A stretch of DNA of 64,000 nucleotides from Sporomusa ovata DSM 2662 (GTDB taxonomy: Bacteria > Bacillota > Negativicutes > Sporomusales > Sporomusaceae). The DNA lies in contig NZ_ASXP01000005.1 in NCBI RefSeq assembly GCF_000445445.1, positions 434,053-498,052 of the forward strand, in the 5' to 3' direction. This document shows positions 43,708 through 53,909 of the stretch, piece by piece. The notes under the pieces are model-generated. The model was not told the origin of the DNA. It saw only the letters and a list, made by a program, of their open reading frames with translations, and ran no database searches. How positions within the stretch are numbered: the first letter of the stretch is position 1; every line of letters begins with the position of its first letter. Position numbers and translations under genes: made by a program.

Positions 43708-44739
43708 TTATAATAATCTGCTCCCTGCTGTTTGCTGTATTAGTAGATCTGAAGCATTGGTCAGCTCCACCAGATAGGGTAAAGCGTCATAGGATAACTC
43801 GGACAAATAATAAACGTCTATTCTACCTGTCAGGTAAAATCGTTCCATGTTTTTCTCGGCTATGAATGTATCAACGTTTACATAGTTTATTAGCATATAG
43901 GCGACAAGCCCAATCACAATGTACCATTTTGCAAGATTTATTCTGTCCGTCCATACCCTGTAAGCGGTAACGCACAGCATAACAAATATCATAGCCATGA
44001 AGCTGTGAGTAAAAAACCTCAGGTATGTATAGCCATAACTCTCTTCATATAGTGACATCCTAAAATGAGCTGAAAACAGCAAAACAAAAGTACTTACTAT
44101 AAGAATGCTATTGAGCCACTTCAAAGTTAGCGCTGCTCTATGACTGTTTGTCGTCGTAAAGTTAATGACTCCCATGACGATTCCCATATTTATCAGCGCC
44201 ACGGCAACAAGTTCAAAAAAGCCTCGTCTGGCATACTCCGCATAACTCAGGCCGGAAGGCAAATTATTAAATAAACTGCTAAATAAATAGGAATACTGGA
44301 CGAAGCAGAATATAAGATACACGAAGCAAAGAACGCAAAGACCGCTTGCAATGACAATCTCATCTAATTTTTTTGTCCGGGTTGTATAAGAAACCTTTTC
44401 GACCCTATGGATGAGTCGCCAAATAAAACTGAAGGCCAAGGGCGTAATCAACCCGAACAGTAAAGAATGCTTTAAATCTCGGCAATGCTTATTTTGTCCA
44501 GAAAAAACTGATAAAAAAACTAAACACCTGGTCCGCCGAAACAAGCAAAGTCAACATGTAATAAGAATCGGGAAAGAAAAAACAATCCCTAATATTACCT
44601 TACGCAAAACCGAGCTGTCGGCACTATCGTTCTCTTGACGCGCCAAAGCCCATATCAAAGAGAATGGTTTCTTCACATACCGAAGAGGACCGATAATCAA
44701 CTGGCAACAAATATCTTTCAAGAACCAAGCATTCATCAC
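43708..44739 (-). pseudogene. DUF4173 membrane protein, frameshifted
   Basis: Pieces in three frames: LKDICCQLIIGPLRYVKKPF then VLRKVILGIVFSFPILI (44551-44739), MLTLLVSADQVFSFFI in a second frame, and from 44500 FGLITPLAFSFIW, FCFVQYSYLFSSLFNNLPSG, SYAEYARRGFFELVAVALIN in a third. The last is the DUF4173 core. The start of the gene is also lost. Confidence 0.8.
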
Positions 44740-44951
44740 TCAAAAAATGATGTCAAGGAGGTTATCCCTGCAGAAAGGTTCAGCACCGTTTACCCAGGGT
44801 GGTGATCTTTATTAGGCATTAAAATCTTAAAAATGTAAAGGCTATAGGCTTGTCCGGAATACTATACGGAGTTGCCGGATATATGCTGCCCTAAGCGGCG
44901 GAATACTTTTTCTACCAATTAAGCACAATATAAAAAAAGGAGGTATAAACT

Positions 44952-45677
44952 GTGTTTAAACATGAAAAACAACTTTTGTCGGAAGTAAAGGTTGAACGTC
45001 CAAATCCCACTTATGCTGCAATGCTTACCGAACAGCTCGGTGGACCAAATGGAGAAATGAAAGCAGCCATGCAGTACATGGCACAAAGTTTCAGGATCAA
45101 AGATCCGGCGATCAAGGACCTCTTCATGGATATCGCCTCCGAAGAACTTAGTCATATGGAGATGGTCGCAACCACGATCAATCTTCTCCACGGCCATGAT
45201 GTTAACACTGAAGCTGTTATGGCCGGGCATATCGAAAGCCAGGTGCTAACTGGATTGAATCCGTTGATGGCGAACGCCTCAGGGTATCTGTGGACGGCAG
45301 CGTATGTCAATGTTACCGGAGATCTTGCCGCAGACCTTCTGTCCAACATTGCCGCTGAACAGCGGGCCAAAGTTGTCTACGAATATCTTCACCGGCAAAT
45401 TACCGACCAGTACGTCCGTCAGACGATAGATTTTCTTCTCAACCGTGAGGAAGCTCATAACACTCTGTTCAGAGAAGCCTTCAACAAGGTCGCAGGGACC
45501 GGCTCTACCAGGGACTGGGGTGTAGACGAGAACGCCCGCCTGTATTTCGACCTTTCTACCCCAGGCAAATATTTCGATCTTAAAAATCCCCAGCCTCCAC
45601 AGTTCCAACCCGCTGACCTGGGTAACACCCAGCAAAGTAACATCTTAACCACAAAGCACGATATACCACAACAATAG
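44952..45677 (+). CDS. Manganese catalase (CotJC-like)
   Basis: 241 residues from GTG at 44952 with AAAAAAGGAGG upstream. Ferritin-like fold with dimanganese ligands in EMKAAMQYMAQSF, ASEELSHMEMVA, NIAAEQRAKVVYEYL and NREEAHNTLF. Catalyses hydrogen peroxide disproportionation; CotJC-type members lie in spore coats. Full length. Confidence 0.92.
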   Translation: MFKHEKQLLSEVKVERPNPTYAAMLTEQLGGPNGEMKAAMQYMAQSFRIKDPAIKDLFMDIASEELSHMEMVATTINLLHGHDVNTEAVMAGHIESQVLTGLNPLMANASGYLWTAAYVNVTGDLAADLLSNIAAEQRAKVVYEYLHRQITDQYVRQTIDFLLNREEAHNTLFREAFNKVAGTGSTRDWGVDENARLYFDLSTPGKYFDLKNPQPPQFQPADLGNTQQSNILTTKHDIPQQ

Positions 45678-45752
45678 TTGACAACTGGCCGGCCTCCAGC
45701 CGGCCAGGTTCATATCGACTTGCCGACGATTTTTCAACTCTGGAGGCCCAAA

Positions 45753-46076
45753 TTGAAAATCATCGTTTTAGCGGACACTCATCTAAGGATGAATCATAAA
45801 CTAACGCTCCTAATACCTATATTAACAGCGGCGGATTATGTCATTCACGCCGGTGACTTCATCTCCAAGGATGTCCTTGATTGGTTCCTCCGGCAACCAA
45901 ATTTTATCGGCGTCCACGGAAACAACGATGAAACTGAAGTAAAAAGATTGCTCCCAGAACGGACTATTACCATAATCGGTGGCTTTAAAATTGGCATATG
46001 CCACGAAAGTCGTAATGCACCCGACCAAGAGGACTTCAAGAAGACGTCGCCGCTCCACAAATCTCGAGAACAATAA
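45753..46076 (+). pseudogene. YfcE-type metallophosphoesterase, C-terminally truncated
   Basis: TTG at 45753 with GGAGG upstream. Metal motifs LADTH, HAGDF and HGNND are present, but after GGFKIGICHES the expected GHG motif and last third are absent. Usual length is about 160 residues; 107 remain. Confidence 0.75.
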
Positions 46077-46264
46077 CCAAGGTACTATAAGAACAACAAG
46101 CAACAGCCACTATTGCCACGTAAACAGCTCCTGACATAACCACCTTATAATACTGGCCTCCCTATCGCCTCCTCGCGGGAAAACTCCAAGACTAGATCGA
46201 AAGGGACGGTCAACTAGTCGATTAATTTACCGGAAACTAAAGGGAGATGGTCACCCATCCCCCT

Positions 46265-46480
46265 TTACTGTTGCTGTCCATTCTGTTGCTGATTAAGCAG
46301 GTTCTCTTCCTGGACCAAGTTTAACCGGCTGCTGATTACCTGAATATGCCGAGTCATATCCTGCTCCATCTGCTGGAACATCTGCTTGGCGGTTTTGGTC
46401 CTGGGTAGCGTTGGCAAACTGAGCATAGGTTCCCTGGGCGGACTCAGCTGTGGCTAAAGCAAGTCTTGCTTTACTGTCAT
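46265..46480 (-). pseudogene. DUF1657 gene with two frameshifts
   Basis: AGGAGG then ATG at 46480. Reading across frames gives MTVKQDL, ALATAESAQGTYAQFANATQ, AKQMFQQMEQDMTRHIQVI and the Gln-rich end, the same protein as at 48482-48700. Two one-base changes break it. Confidence 0.8.
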
Positions 46481-46542
46481 GAAGCACCTCCTAATTTGTC
46501 CTATTAGTAGCATACCCCACTTCCAAAGCTCTATGCCCTATG

Positions 46543-47235
46543 TTAAGGAGGGCCTTGATTCTGACTCTTCCGGGAAATTGTCAACTGCCCGCTAGAATCA
46601 TAAAGGGCAAGAATTACCTCGCTCTTAAAGTCGTTTATACCTTGCTTAGCCAGTTGCTGAAGTAGTTGCTCTCTGGTCATACCGATGTGTCTTAGGTTTT
46701 GTTCAATGATTTGTGCGTCAATGATTAACGGTAGCGTAAGACCGCTAGGCTGAGGTGACATATTTAGGTCCTTAGGCTGGACAGGCCTGTACTGAGATTT
46801 AGGGAAAACCGACAGCTCACCCTGAGACTCCAGGATTGCATGATCGATTTCCTCGATTTTGTCATACCCCTTCTGCCTAAGTAGACCCATAAACTGATTG
46901 ATGGTTAAGGTCGATGCTTTAAGAGCCTGCTTGTCGATCTTTCCATTTTCTACAATCATGAGCGGTGTGTGCTCAAGGAACTTGGTCAAACGATCAACTA
47001 GAGCCAACCGGGCGGTAATAAGAAGCAGAATGGTAATAACGCCCGTCCCGAAAAGAGCCTTAACCGTCACTTTGGTTACGAGAGGCTCCGCAGCAACCGT
47101 AGTTAAGAGCATTATACCGGCTAACTCGTAAGAGGCCATCTGGGCGATGGCCTTTTTAGACAGCGTACGAGCAGCAAAATAGGTCATTATATAGATGAGG
47201 ATGGTCTTCAAACCATAGGAAAGGATGTCATCCAT
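46543..47235 (-). CDS. DUF421 (YetF-like) membrane protein
   Basis: 230 residues. Three membrane helices (FAARTLSKKAIAQMASYELA, TTVAAEPLVTKVTVKALFG) and two-part cytoplasmic domain (EHTPLMIVENGKIDKQALK; TINQFMGLLRQKGY; GQLTISRKS). Third gene from the promoter side of DUF421, DUF4363, DUF421. Spore-membrane role presumed for this set. Confidence 0.87.
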   Translation of the reverse strand: MDDILSYGLKTILIYIMTYFAARTLSKKAIAQMASYELAGIMLLTTVAAEPLVTKVTVKALFGTGVITILLLITARLALVDRLTKFLEHTPLMIVENGKIDKQALKASTLTINQFMGLLRQKGYDKIEEIDHAILESQGELSVFPKSQYRPVQPKDLNMSPQPSGLTLPLIIDAQIIEQNLRHIGMTREQLLQQLAKQGINDFKSEVILALYDSSGQLTISRKSQNQGPP

Positions 47236-47255
47236 GAGTTAAGCTCCTTTCAAAG

Positions 47256-47627
47256 TTACGGCCCGGGGAAAGGATCAGTAGCATCTTTTGCCGCCTGCTT
47301 TATGGCACCAATGGCTGCCAACGCCCCCTCCTGCTGGTGCTTTACAAGGGCCTTAGCCTCCCCAAGCCTCTCCCTGAACACGACGATCTCCTCGGCCGAA
47401 TTCGCAATTTGCATGACTAACCTATTCTTTTGATATGTTTCTTCAAGTTCAGCTAAGTTCTGCTCTGCTCTCGGCCAGTTCTTATGACTTACGTTCTGTT
47501 CCAGTTCCTCTACCTTAGCCGTCATCTCCTGTCTAGGCAACACTGCCCATAAAGATAGCCACAGGGCGGCGAATGCCATCAACCAACCGATTCCAATATA
47601 TTGTCGCATATCCGTGCGGTCGAACAT
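47256..47627 (-). CDS. DUF4363 family protein
   Basis: 123 residues: one N-terminal membrane helix (IGWLMAFAALWLSLW) and a helical extracytoplasmic part (VEELEQNVSHKNWPRAEQNL, with W-x-x-A-x-x-x-L). DUF4363 is regularly found between DUF421 genes. Confidence 0.78.
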   Translation of the reverse strand: MFDRTDMRQYIGIGWLMAFAALWLSLWAVLPRQEMTAKVEELEQNVSHKNWPRAEQNLAELEETYQKNRLVMQIANSAEEIVVFRERLGEAKALVKHQQEGALAAIGAIKQAAKDATDPFPGP

Positions 47628-47641
47628 GCCTGCGATCCCTC

Positions 47642-48361
47642 CTACTGCGTTATTGATGTAGCTTGGTTGTCTTGTTTAAGGTCGATGTAATACTGCCCTT
47701 GCGGATTGATTATCATCAGTTCTACCTCACTAACGTCTTGAACTCCCTGTAATCTTAAATATTCGGCGAGAGCAGTCTGGGTAAGGCCGGCGGCGGTGAG
47801 ATTGTCGGCGATGAACCGGCCGTCGATGATTAATTCTTTTCCGGCCAAACCGTTGCTTGACGCTTGCGACGAGGCCACGGCCATGTCTCCGGAGGTGAGC
47901 GGTTGAAATTGACTCTTCTTGAGGATGCTTATCTTGCCGTCGGTTTCGATTATCCCTACTTCGACCTGACCAGGGTCGAATACGCTTTTCTCCCGGAGCT
48001 GCTTCAGCAAGTCGTTAATATTGTAATTCCGTCCAGCCAGCTTCTCCTCAAGAATCTTACCTTTATGGATAACCATTAGCGGTTCGGCTTCCACCAACTT
48101 CCGGGCAGGCAAATTGACCAATGTAAGCCTGGCGGTCGCAAGCACCCAGCCGGTCCAGACCACAAGAGCCGCAATGCCGAGATAAATCGGCATTGTTGGA
48201 TTGATAAGAGTTGATGCTGCTATCGAGCCTATGGCAATCCCGCTGACGAAATCGAAGAAGGTAAGTTGCGATATCTGCTTCCTGCCCATCACCCTTGTGA
48301 GTAGCAGGAGTAGCATATAGGCCACACTTGCCCTGATGGCGATATCTAATAGATCGTTCAT
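47642..48361 (-). CDS. DUF421 (YetF-like) membrane protein
   Basis: 239 residues. Helices with LLTRVMGRKQISQLTFFDFV and GSIAASTLINPTMPIYLG; cytoplasmic part LPARKLVEAEPLMVIHKGKI, then LLKQLREKSVFDPGQVEVGI. First gene of the cluster. A fragment of a close relative lies at 7125-7290. Confidence 0.88.
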   Translation of the reverse strand: MNDLLDIAIRASVAYMLLLLLTRVMGRKQISQLTFFDFVSGIAIGSIAASTLINPTMPIYLGIAALVVWTGWVLATARLTLVNLPARKLVEAEPLMVIHKGKILEEKLAGRNYNINDLLKQLREKSVFDPGQVEVGIIETDGKISILKKSQFQPLTSGDMAVASSQASSNGLAGKELIIDGRFIADNLTAAGLTQTALAEYLRLQGVQDVSEVELMIINPQGQYYIDLKQDNQATSITQ

Positions 48362-48481
48362 TACGCCCTCCGTAACAAAAGAGTTTCTAATATCCTTCCC
48401 TGACTCACCTTATCCTATTCTTTCGGATAAAAAACAATATACTGTCGAAAACTAACCTAGGAAGAAAGGTGGTAAATACCA

Positions 48482-48700
48482 ATGACCGTTAAGCAAGATT
48501 TACAGAAGGCCATCGCCGCGGCCAAGGCCGCCCAGGGCACCTATGCCCAGTTCGCCGTGGCCACCACAGATCAGGCACTAAAGCAAACTTTTGAATCGAT
48601 GGAAAAAGACATGGTGAGGCATCTTATGCAGCTCAACCATCGGCTCGGCATAGTCCAGGACAACCAAGGTTCACTGAACGGCCAAAATACGGGGCAATGA
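48482..48700 (+). CDS. DUF1657 family protein
   Basis: 72 residues: MTVKQDLQKAIAAAKAAQGT, then MEKDMVRHLMQLNHRL. Intact copy of the family, divergent from the DUF421 cluster and followed by a DUF421 pseudogene in the same direction. Confidence 0.8.
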   Translation: MTVKQDLQKAIAAAKAAQGTYAQFAVATTDQALKQTFESMEKDMVRHLMQLNHRLGIVQDNQGSLNGQNTGQ

Positions 48701-48725
48701 TAAGTCCCTTAACGAGGGGATTACT

Positions 48726-49042
48726 ATGGAGCGGTCAGTATCTGAAATAGTATTGATTCTCAACACTTCCGTGAGCTACATCTTCCTTCTTGCAGTCACT
48801 CGCATCATGGGCTGCAAGGACATCTCACAGCTAATTTTTTTGATTTCGTTAACGCCATAACCATTGGATCGATAGTCGCCAACATCACTATGGACCCAGA
48901 GACGCCACTGTGTTACGGACTCTTCAGCACTGCGCTCTGGGGGCTTGGGTTATGGCCACTAATGTTATTACGCTAAAAAGCCTGCCGGCCCGCAAATTGA
49001 TATATGGCGAACCTATAATAGTAATCCATGATGGCAAGGTCC
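48726..49042 (+). pseudogene. DUF421 gene, frameshifted and truncated
   Basis: ATG with GAGGGG upstream. Across frames: VTRIMGCKDISQL, FFDFVNAITIGSIVANITMD, WVMATNVITLKSLPARKLIY and GEPIIVIHDGKVL, then unrelated phage sequence. Confidence 0.8.
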
Positions 49043-49049
49043 TATCAGT

Positions 49050-49372
49050 TCCGCCAGTTCGGCTTTCACTTGTTCCGGTGTTTTGTTACTATGTTTTTTC
49101 TTGGCTGGTTCAATGCCTAACACCATGTCCACGGTAACCGGGCGTTTCAGTTCCGCACTCTAATGTTATACCGGGGCTACTCCCGGAGTTGTGTCTGTTA
49201 AAGTTGGTACAGCGGTAAGACCCGCACAAGTGCCATTGGCAATCGCTATATTGAGTGTCGCGTCATTAGCGGCTGCTAGGCCAGTTCGTTGCTCATAGGC
49301 ATTGATGATGCTTTCTTTCACTTCTCCAAGCATTTTAATGCCGCTTTGAAAGTCGGCGGCCCGGATTATGGA
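49050..49372 (-). pseudogene. Prophage head-gene remnants
   Basis: The minus strand contains IKMLGEVKESIINAYEQRTG, like the C-terminal part of phage ClpP-type prohead proteases, then unrelated text that ends at a stop. Placement beside a portal gene supports a head module. Confidence 0.45.
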
Positions 49373-49993
49373 TCATGAGCATACTGACCGGTGACATGAT
49401 AATTTCATCACCAGCCATGGCAATGACTGAGGCAGCACTGGCAGCGAAGTGGGTGAATATCCAATGAGCCCATCAAAGCCTAGACCTGGAATGTGAAGAA
49501 CTTCGTAATTTCTGAGGAAATGGCTTTGACCGTCTTTGTTGTATTCATAGTAAAGTTGGCCTTGTTCGCCTCGGTTGACGGTCATTTTATTGGGTAAAAG
49601 TGGGTAGAGGGCTACGACCCTGCCCCGGCCATCGCGGATTATTTGTGCATAAGCATTGCCCCATAACAAAAGATGACCCATCAGTGTTTCTCGAAACACA
49701 AACGAGGTCATCTCAGGATTTGGTTCACTATGGAGTAGATAGTATATGGGGTGATCTGCTGCTTTTTCTTTTCCGCCGCTTGTATAGCGATAGGTGTGTA
49801 ATGGCAGCGAGGCTATGGTCTCAGCTAGGATTCTGACACAGGCATACACAGCGGTTGTTTGCATGGCTGTTCGCTCATTAACTGTTTTGCCGCTAGTGCT
49901 TGTCCCAAAGAAAAAGTTGTACGTGCCGCTCCATGTGCTATTTTGGGGGCTGGCTCTTGTTTGAAAAAACCTTCATATAAATGGGATTTTCAT
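49373..49993 (-). pseudogene. HK97-type phage portal protein, truncated
   Basis: AGGAGG and ATG at 49993, one in-frame TGA after six codons, then GKTVNERTAMQTTAVYACVR, AETIASLPLHTYR and GLGFDGLIGYSP, all typical of HK97 portal N-terminal halves. The C-terminal half is missing. Confidence 0.85.
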
Positions 49994-50078
49994 CCGTCAC
50001 CTCCTGAAAATGAGTATGAAAAAACCATCTCCTTCCGAAGATGACTCGCTTTGAATGTAAATAGTAGCCTGAGTATTG

Positions 50079-50423
50079 TCAGGTATCTTTTCTCAAAATG
50101 TTAAGGTATTCCTCATATGCAAAGCAGCGATTGCGGCTTGCATTTTGTGTTTGCCTCAATATCTCGATTTCCATCAAATTATTTACCGCTTTAGAAACCG
50201 TATTAAACGCAAGACCTAATTCAGTACTGGTTTTTTTGATATCGATAATCGGGTTCTTTTTAATATATTCAAAAACCTGCACCGTCGTCTTGAGTGATTT
50301 CTTCGCTCCCAGTACTCTTGCATAGTCTCCTTCATGCAGTGCCACTAACAAGTCAATAGTATCAATCGCATCTTGCACTGACTCAGCAACTGCTTTCAAA
50401 AAAAAACTGAATCCATTGTTCAA
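50079..50423 (-). pseudogene. Fic-family protein, C-terminal fragment
   Basis: Has the helix after the Fic core (AVAESVQDAIDTIDLLVALH) and the winged helix typical of these proteins (NPIIDIKKTSTELGLAFNTV, SRNRCFAYEEYLNILR). The catalytic HPFxxGNGR motif is missing. Confidence 0.8.
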
Positions 50424-50674
50424 ATCTTCCCTTTAGCCTTACTTCCATCATCCGGTCGTAGTATTCAATACGATTTCTTTTCAAAAAGTAAGAAATGTAT
50501 AGAGTTGGGTGTTTAAAAAGGTGCTTTTCCCGTAAAAAAAGAGGTTCCAGGGATTAGTTTGTTTCGATCAGAAGCGTCCCCGGTGGTATTATAGTTAAGA
50601 GGACGACAATGGCATAACAAAAAAATTTAGCACTCGATGGACTATTTTTTAAGTCGCGTGTTAGGAGAAATGAT

Positions 50675-50950
50675 ATGGCTGAAAATTTTGTATCTAACTT
50701 GTTAATACCTGAATTGTTGTGCGCTGATTTCAACAAAAGTCTCAATTTTTACACAGAAATCTTAGGATTTCAGATTAGATATGATCTTTATGAATCCGTA
50801 AAAAAAGCAAACGCCAGAATTTATCTCCCCCTCAAAGAAGAGTGGTATCAAGCAAACGAAATTATGCTTGGATGTCTTCAGTTCATAGTTTTTGATATCG
50901 ATGGCTATATGCTTCGCTTTTCTCAGGATATCGGTACAAAACCAATATAA
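50675..50950 (+). pseudogene. Glyoxalase/bleomycin-resistance-like protein with internal deletion
   Basis: 91 residues. Starts LLIPELLCADFNKSLNFYTE and ends KANARIYLPLKEEWYQAN... FIVFDIDGYMLRFSQDIG, normal for the family, but about 40 residues between YDLYE and SVKKAN are missing without loss of frame. Could still be translated (AGGAGA upstream). Confidence 0.6.
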
Positions 50951-51060
50951 GCAAGCTTTGAAAGTGCCGGTTAGGTCTTGAGATCTGCTTAAAAAACGTA
51001 ATCACCGCAAATTAGAGCCATATTAACTGGCTATTACTTTGCGGCACAAAACACTGCACT
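50950..51060 (+). pseudogene. 3' scrap of a yneA-like gene with its hairpin
   Basis: 50953-50990 matches the end of the gene at 58781-59056 (CAAGCTTTGAAAGTGCC) and is followed by the same hairpin CACCGCAAA...TTTGCGG (51003-51044). Confidence 0.75.
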
Positions 51061-51062
51061 GC

Positions 51063-51299
51063 TTATTTCAATGATCTCAACTTTTTACTATACCTTTCCT
51101 CATCATAAGGTGCATTATTTTTCATTACATCATATATTTCTTCAATAAGGACAGCAGCAATTTTTTCTTTGGCGATTTTTTCGGTGTATCCTAATTTTTT
51201 TAATCTTTCCAATGTCGTTCTTGTAATTGGCGGGTTATTCTCCCGAATCTGATTATCAACAGTTGCCAAAATAGTCCTTTTTAAATTCTGATTGGTCAT
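51063..51299 (-). CDS. DUF1841-like small protein
   Basis: 78 residues. NNPPITRTTLERLKKLGYTE and IAAVLIEEIYDVMKNNAPYDEERY match a common short bacterial family (DUF1841-like). RBS AGGAGAAG. Cytosolic, function unknown. Confidence 0.65.
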   Translation of the reverse strand: MTNQNLKRTILATVDNQIRENNPPITRTTLERLKKLGYTEKIAKEKIAAVLIEEIYDVMKNNAPYDEERYSKKLRSLK

Positions 51300-51365
51300 A
51301 TTCTTCTCCTAATAATCATTTTCTTCACCATCACCAGATTACCTTTCCTGATCCGGTGGGGTATC

Positions 51366-52120
51366 TTAGGTTCCTAGTTTTCTTTTCAGCCCACCCAATT
51401 CCTCTACCATAGCCGGACGCCTTACATACATTTCACTTAAGCGATCAATTAAATTGATTGCTTTTTCTTTTGCCCCCGCCTGAGCAAAATCTTTAATCAT
51501 CCGGCAAACTTGCTTATATTTTCTGCGGTCAGTAGCTGCATGGGCTTCCTTTAATATATACTCCTCAAAGATTTTGTGTGTTTCTTCCGGGAAGTTAATA
51601 ACCATTTGCTTACCATAATACAATACAAGCGAAGGCCACTGTTTGACAACATCTAATAATTTTATCATTTCGCCTTGTCGCTTCAAGAGAGCTGCATATT
51701 CATTCACTGGCAATTTCTTCGAAAGCTCCTGCCAAAGCAGTTCTTCTTTGTCTTTTCCAAACACCTTGCTGCTGATATATATTTTTCAGCTTCATAAAAT
51801 AAGCTGTGTCCCACTGAAACAAGATATATCGTACGGTTTCCGTAAGCTCGTCCTGTTTACCTGTTTCAGCGTAGATTTGTTCCAAATAGTAAGCCCAGGG
51901 AGCAGGCCGGTTGAAATGTCCGTATATTTTCTTCTCGATGGCTTCCTTACATAGTTTTTCTACTTGTTGGTAATCCTTTTCGGCAATAGCCTTGTCCACA
52001 ACAATCATCCGTACAAATCCGGTTGCAGCCGCTATATGGGATAAAGCCCCTGTCCGAATTGCGGCGAATAGTAGCGGTGATATGATCTTTTATTTCAGAT
52101 AGCAGTCTATTGTCTGTCAT
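51366..52120 (-). pseudogene. Helical-repeat protein gene with two frameshifts
   Basis: AGAAAGGGGG then ATG at 52120. Three frames are needed: the start (RLLSEIKDHITATIRR), the middle 51700-52030 (AIAEKDYQQVEKLCKEAIEK, PAPWAYYLEQIYAETGKQDE) and the end 51366-51740 (LLWQELSKKLPVNEYAALL, EYILKEAHAATDRRKYKQVC). TPR-like helical pairs; similar regions follow SWIM zinc fingers in some proteins. Family not certain. Confidence 0.6.
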
Positions 52121-52200
52121 GGCAACCCCCTTTCTATTGTTAGATCAACAATCCTTCTCTGCATAAAATATACTAACAGAAACCCTCTCGAGCGATTTTT

Positions 52201-52425
52201 TTATGTAATTGTATTGCTTATGAACCAATTTTTTGATGCTATCTCTGATAGTCCATTATACCTTGCAACACCCTCTTCATAAAGGAATTCATAGATCAGG
52301 TCACAGTAATCCTCTTCTTCCCGCCGCATCTTCTTATAACGTTTCTCTAACTCATACGAAAAATCCAAATTATATGCAAAGCTCTCTATTTTCCCTTCAA
52401 GATATTCCTTGGTCATATTTATCAT
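52201..52425 (-). CDS. Small hypothetical protein
   Basis: 74 residues, charged and helical (ELEKRYKKMRREEEDYCDLI). Near the end a one-base shift would give LVHKQYNYI, so the last 15 codons may be out of frame. Not recognised. Confidence 0.4.
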   Translation of the reverse strand: MINMTKEYLEGKIESFAYNLDFSYELEKRYKKMRREEEDYCDLIYEFLYEEGVARYNGLSEIASKNWFISNTIT

Positions 52426-52624
52426 ATACTTTCGATATTAGGCTGCTTCAACGTACATTTTCTCCTCATCTATTTTTTCATTAGAAACGGAACAGGAAGA
52501 AACATAGTTCTAGAATATAAATAGCACAATAACGCAATTTTGTCGAGCAACGCAAGCCTGACGGCCAGTTACAATCTAATTTTTATAGCGATAACACACG
52601 GTTTGCGTTCCGGTGTGTTTTTAC

Positions 52625-52906
52625 TTAGGCTATTAACTTCATGAGAAAATATCCAACAATAAGATTAAGCAAACATAACACTGGTATGCCTATAGTAAAT
52701 AATCGATGGCGTGTCTTATGGCGGAAAACGTGCATGCCAAGCAAAACCCCTGACGCTCCAAAGGCTGCAGCACAAACGAAAAAAGTTTGCTCACGGATGC
52801 GCCACTCATTCCTGCGAGCCCGGCGCTTGTCCAGCATAACCATCAGAAATGCAGCTAAATTCCATAGAATGAATAGCGCAAATAACGGCGGAAAGCTGCT
52901 AATCAT
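52625..52906 (-). CDS. DUF1294 membrane protein
   Basis: 93 residues from ATG at 52906. Three or four membrane helices; LMVMLDKRRARRNEWRIREQ and FRHKTRH are the family motifs. Start overlaps the end of the mini-FliG gene by 8 bases, so the two are translated together. Confidence 0.82.
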   Translation of the reverse strand: MISSFPPLFALFILWNLAAFLMVMLDKRRARRNEWRIREQTFFVCAAAFGASGVLLGMHVFRHKTRHRLFTIGIPVLCLLNLIVGYFLMKLIA

Positions 52907-53177
52907 AACGCCAATCCCCTTTATCACTTATCTTGCTGCCGTTGAATAAAAATCGTAGAACAGTTACTATTTCAGAAGGTCTCATGGTTTCTTCAAAGCC
53001 TAACTCTTTAAACTCTGCCCAGACGCTTTTTTGCAATTCTGGTGAAACCGCCGATAGGCTCCGAAATTCAGAAACAACCGCTTTGATTTCACTATTATCC
53101 ATTAACTCAAGGATACGTTGGCCTTTTTTCATGCCAAGCATCATAAGAAAAACAGCCACCTTTTTTACCGGTAACAA
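52899..53177 (-). CDS. Mini-FliG: stand-alone FliG N-terminal-like domain, copy 1
   Basis: 92 residues from TTG at 53177 (GGGAGGT upstream). KKVAVFLMMLGMKKGQRILE, then ELMDNSEIKAVVSEFRSLSA and SPELQKSVWAEFKELGF resemble the FliG N-terminal domain, which in flagella binds FliF. No middle or C-terminal domain follows. Nearly the same gene, also behind the 68-residue gene, lies at 57825-58106, where it is next to dinB and lexA. The FliG likeness is by pattern and needs a profile search. Confidence 0.6.
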   Translation of the reverse strand: MLPVKKVAVFLMMLGMKKGQRILELMDNSEIKAVVSEFRSLSAVSPELQKSVWAEFKELGFEETMRPSEIVTVLRFLFNGSKISDKGDWRYD

Positions 53178-53266
53178 AAAGACTACCTCCCGGAAAGTTT
53201 AATAGCAGATGATAAACTGCACCCCATAGGTAAGCCAATCACGGCTCCCTATGGGGTCTCACTTTT

Positions 53267-53473
53267 TTACAATATTTCGTTGGAAGTGATCTGTACGGAA
53301 AAGTCACCTTTACTTGTCCGTTTAATGACGCCTTTCTTACCGCCACCATCATCAACCGTTATGGCCTGTAAGTTATGAGCCATCATAAAGTTAAGTGCAT
53401 CCTGCTTTACGAAAGCTTCCCAGCTTACCTTTTTTGAATCAGCCTGTTCTTCTTTTATTACATCTTCTGTCAC
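53267..53473 (-). CDS. Small SOS-cassette protein, copy 1
   Basis: 68 residues from GTG at 53473 with GGGAGAG upstream. KVSWEAFVKQDALNFMMAHN, AITVDDGGGKKGVIKRTSKG and SVQITSNEIL. Acidic, soluble, no known family. Copy 2 at 58194-58400 is almost identical. Always directly before mini-FliG. Confidence 0.7.
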   Translation of the reverse strand: MTEDVIKEEQADSKKVSWEAFVKQDALNFMMAHNLQAITVDDGGGKKGVIKRTSKGDFSVQITSNEIL

Positions 53474-53684
53474 AAAAATCTCTCCCTTCTGCATGATAAT
53501 GCCAGCCACATCCCGCCTTAGGCAGAACTTTATTGCTGACATCATTTTCGGCAACCACTGAAAAGATCACTAGTATTACCAAAAAAGTCCACTATCTCTT
53601 TTCGCCAATAAATAGCTTATTTCCTTTCACTTGTTTCAAACATGCAAAAATGTTGACAAGAGTCATAATCAATATGGTCAACCC

Positions 53685-53864
53685 TCAATAGTAAGGAAAC
53701 ACTTTACTGCTTTGGTTAACCTTCACAAGTTTTTTACACTTAGGACATTTTATATCTAGCCGAACTACCTGAGACCAAAGATCAAATAATCGCAGCTTAC
53801 AATAAGGACATTTGATTTGTTCTGGAATGGCCTTCACTTCCTCAATTGAAATGTTCAGAGCCAT
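53685..53864 (-). CDS. Small zinc-ribbon protein
   Basis: 59 residues. CPYC at about 20 and CPKC at about 45, the layout of Com-like or other short zinc ribbons. No strong RBS. Too short for the usual open-frame cut-off. Confidence 0.6.
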   Translation of the reverse strand: MALNISIEEVKAIPEQIKCPYCKLRLFDLWSQVVRLDIKCPKCKKLVKVNQSSKVFPYY

Positions 53865-53909
53865 GATTAGATCCTGGGAAAAAGTCGAAAGAAAAAAGCA
53901 GGAAAAGGC

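Noticed and set aside
45279..45635. 118-codon minus-strand frame opposite Mn catalase
   Set aside because: Catalase frame is complete with metal ligands; the opposite frame is a shadow.
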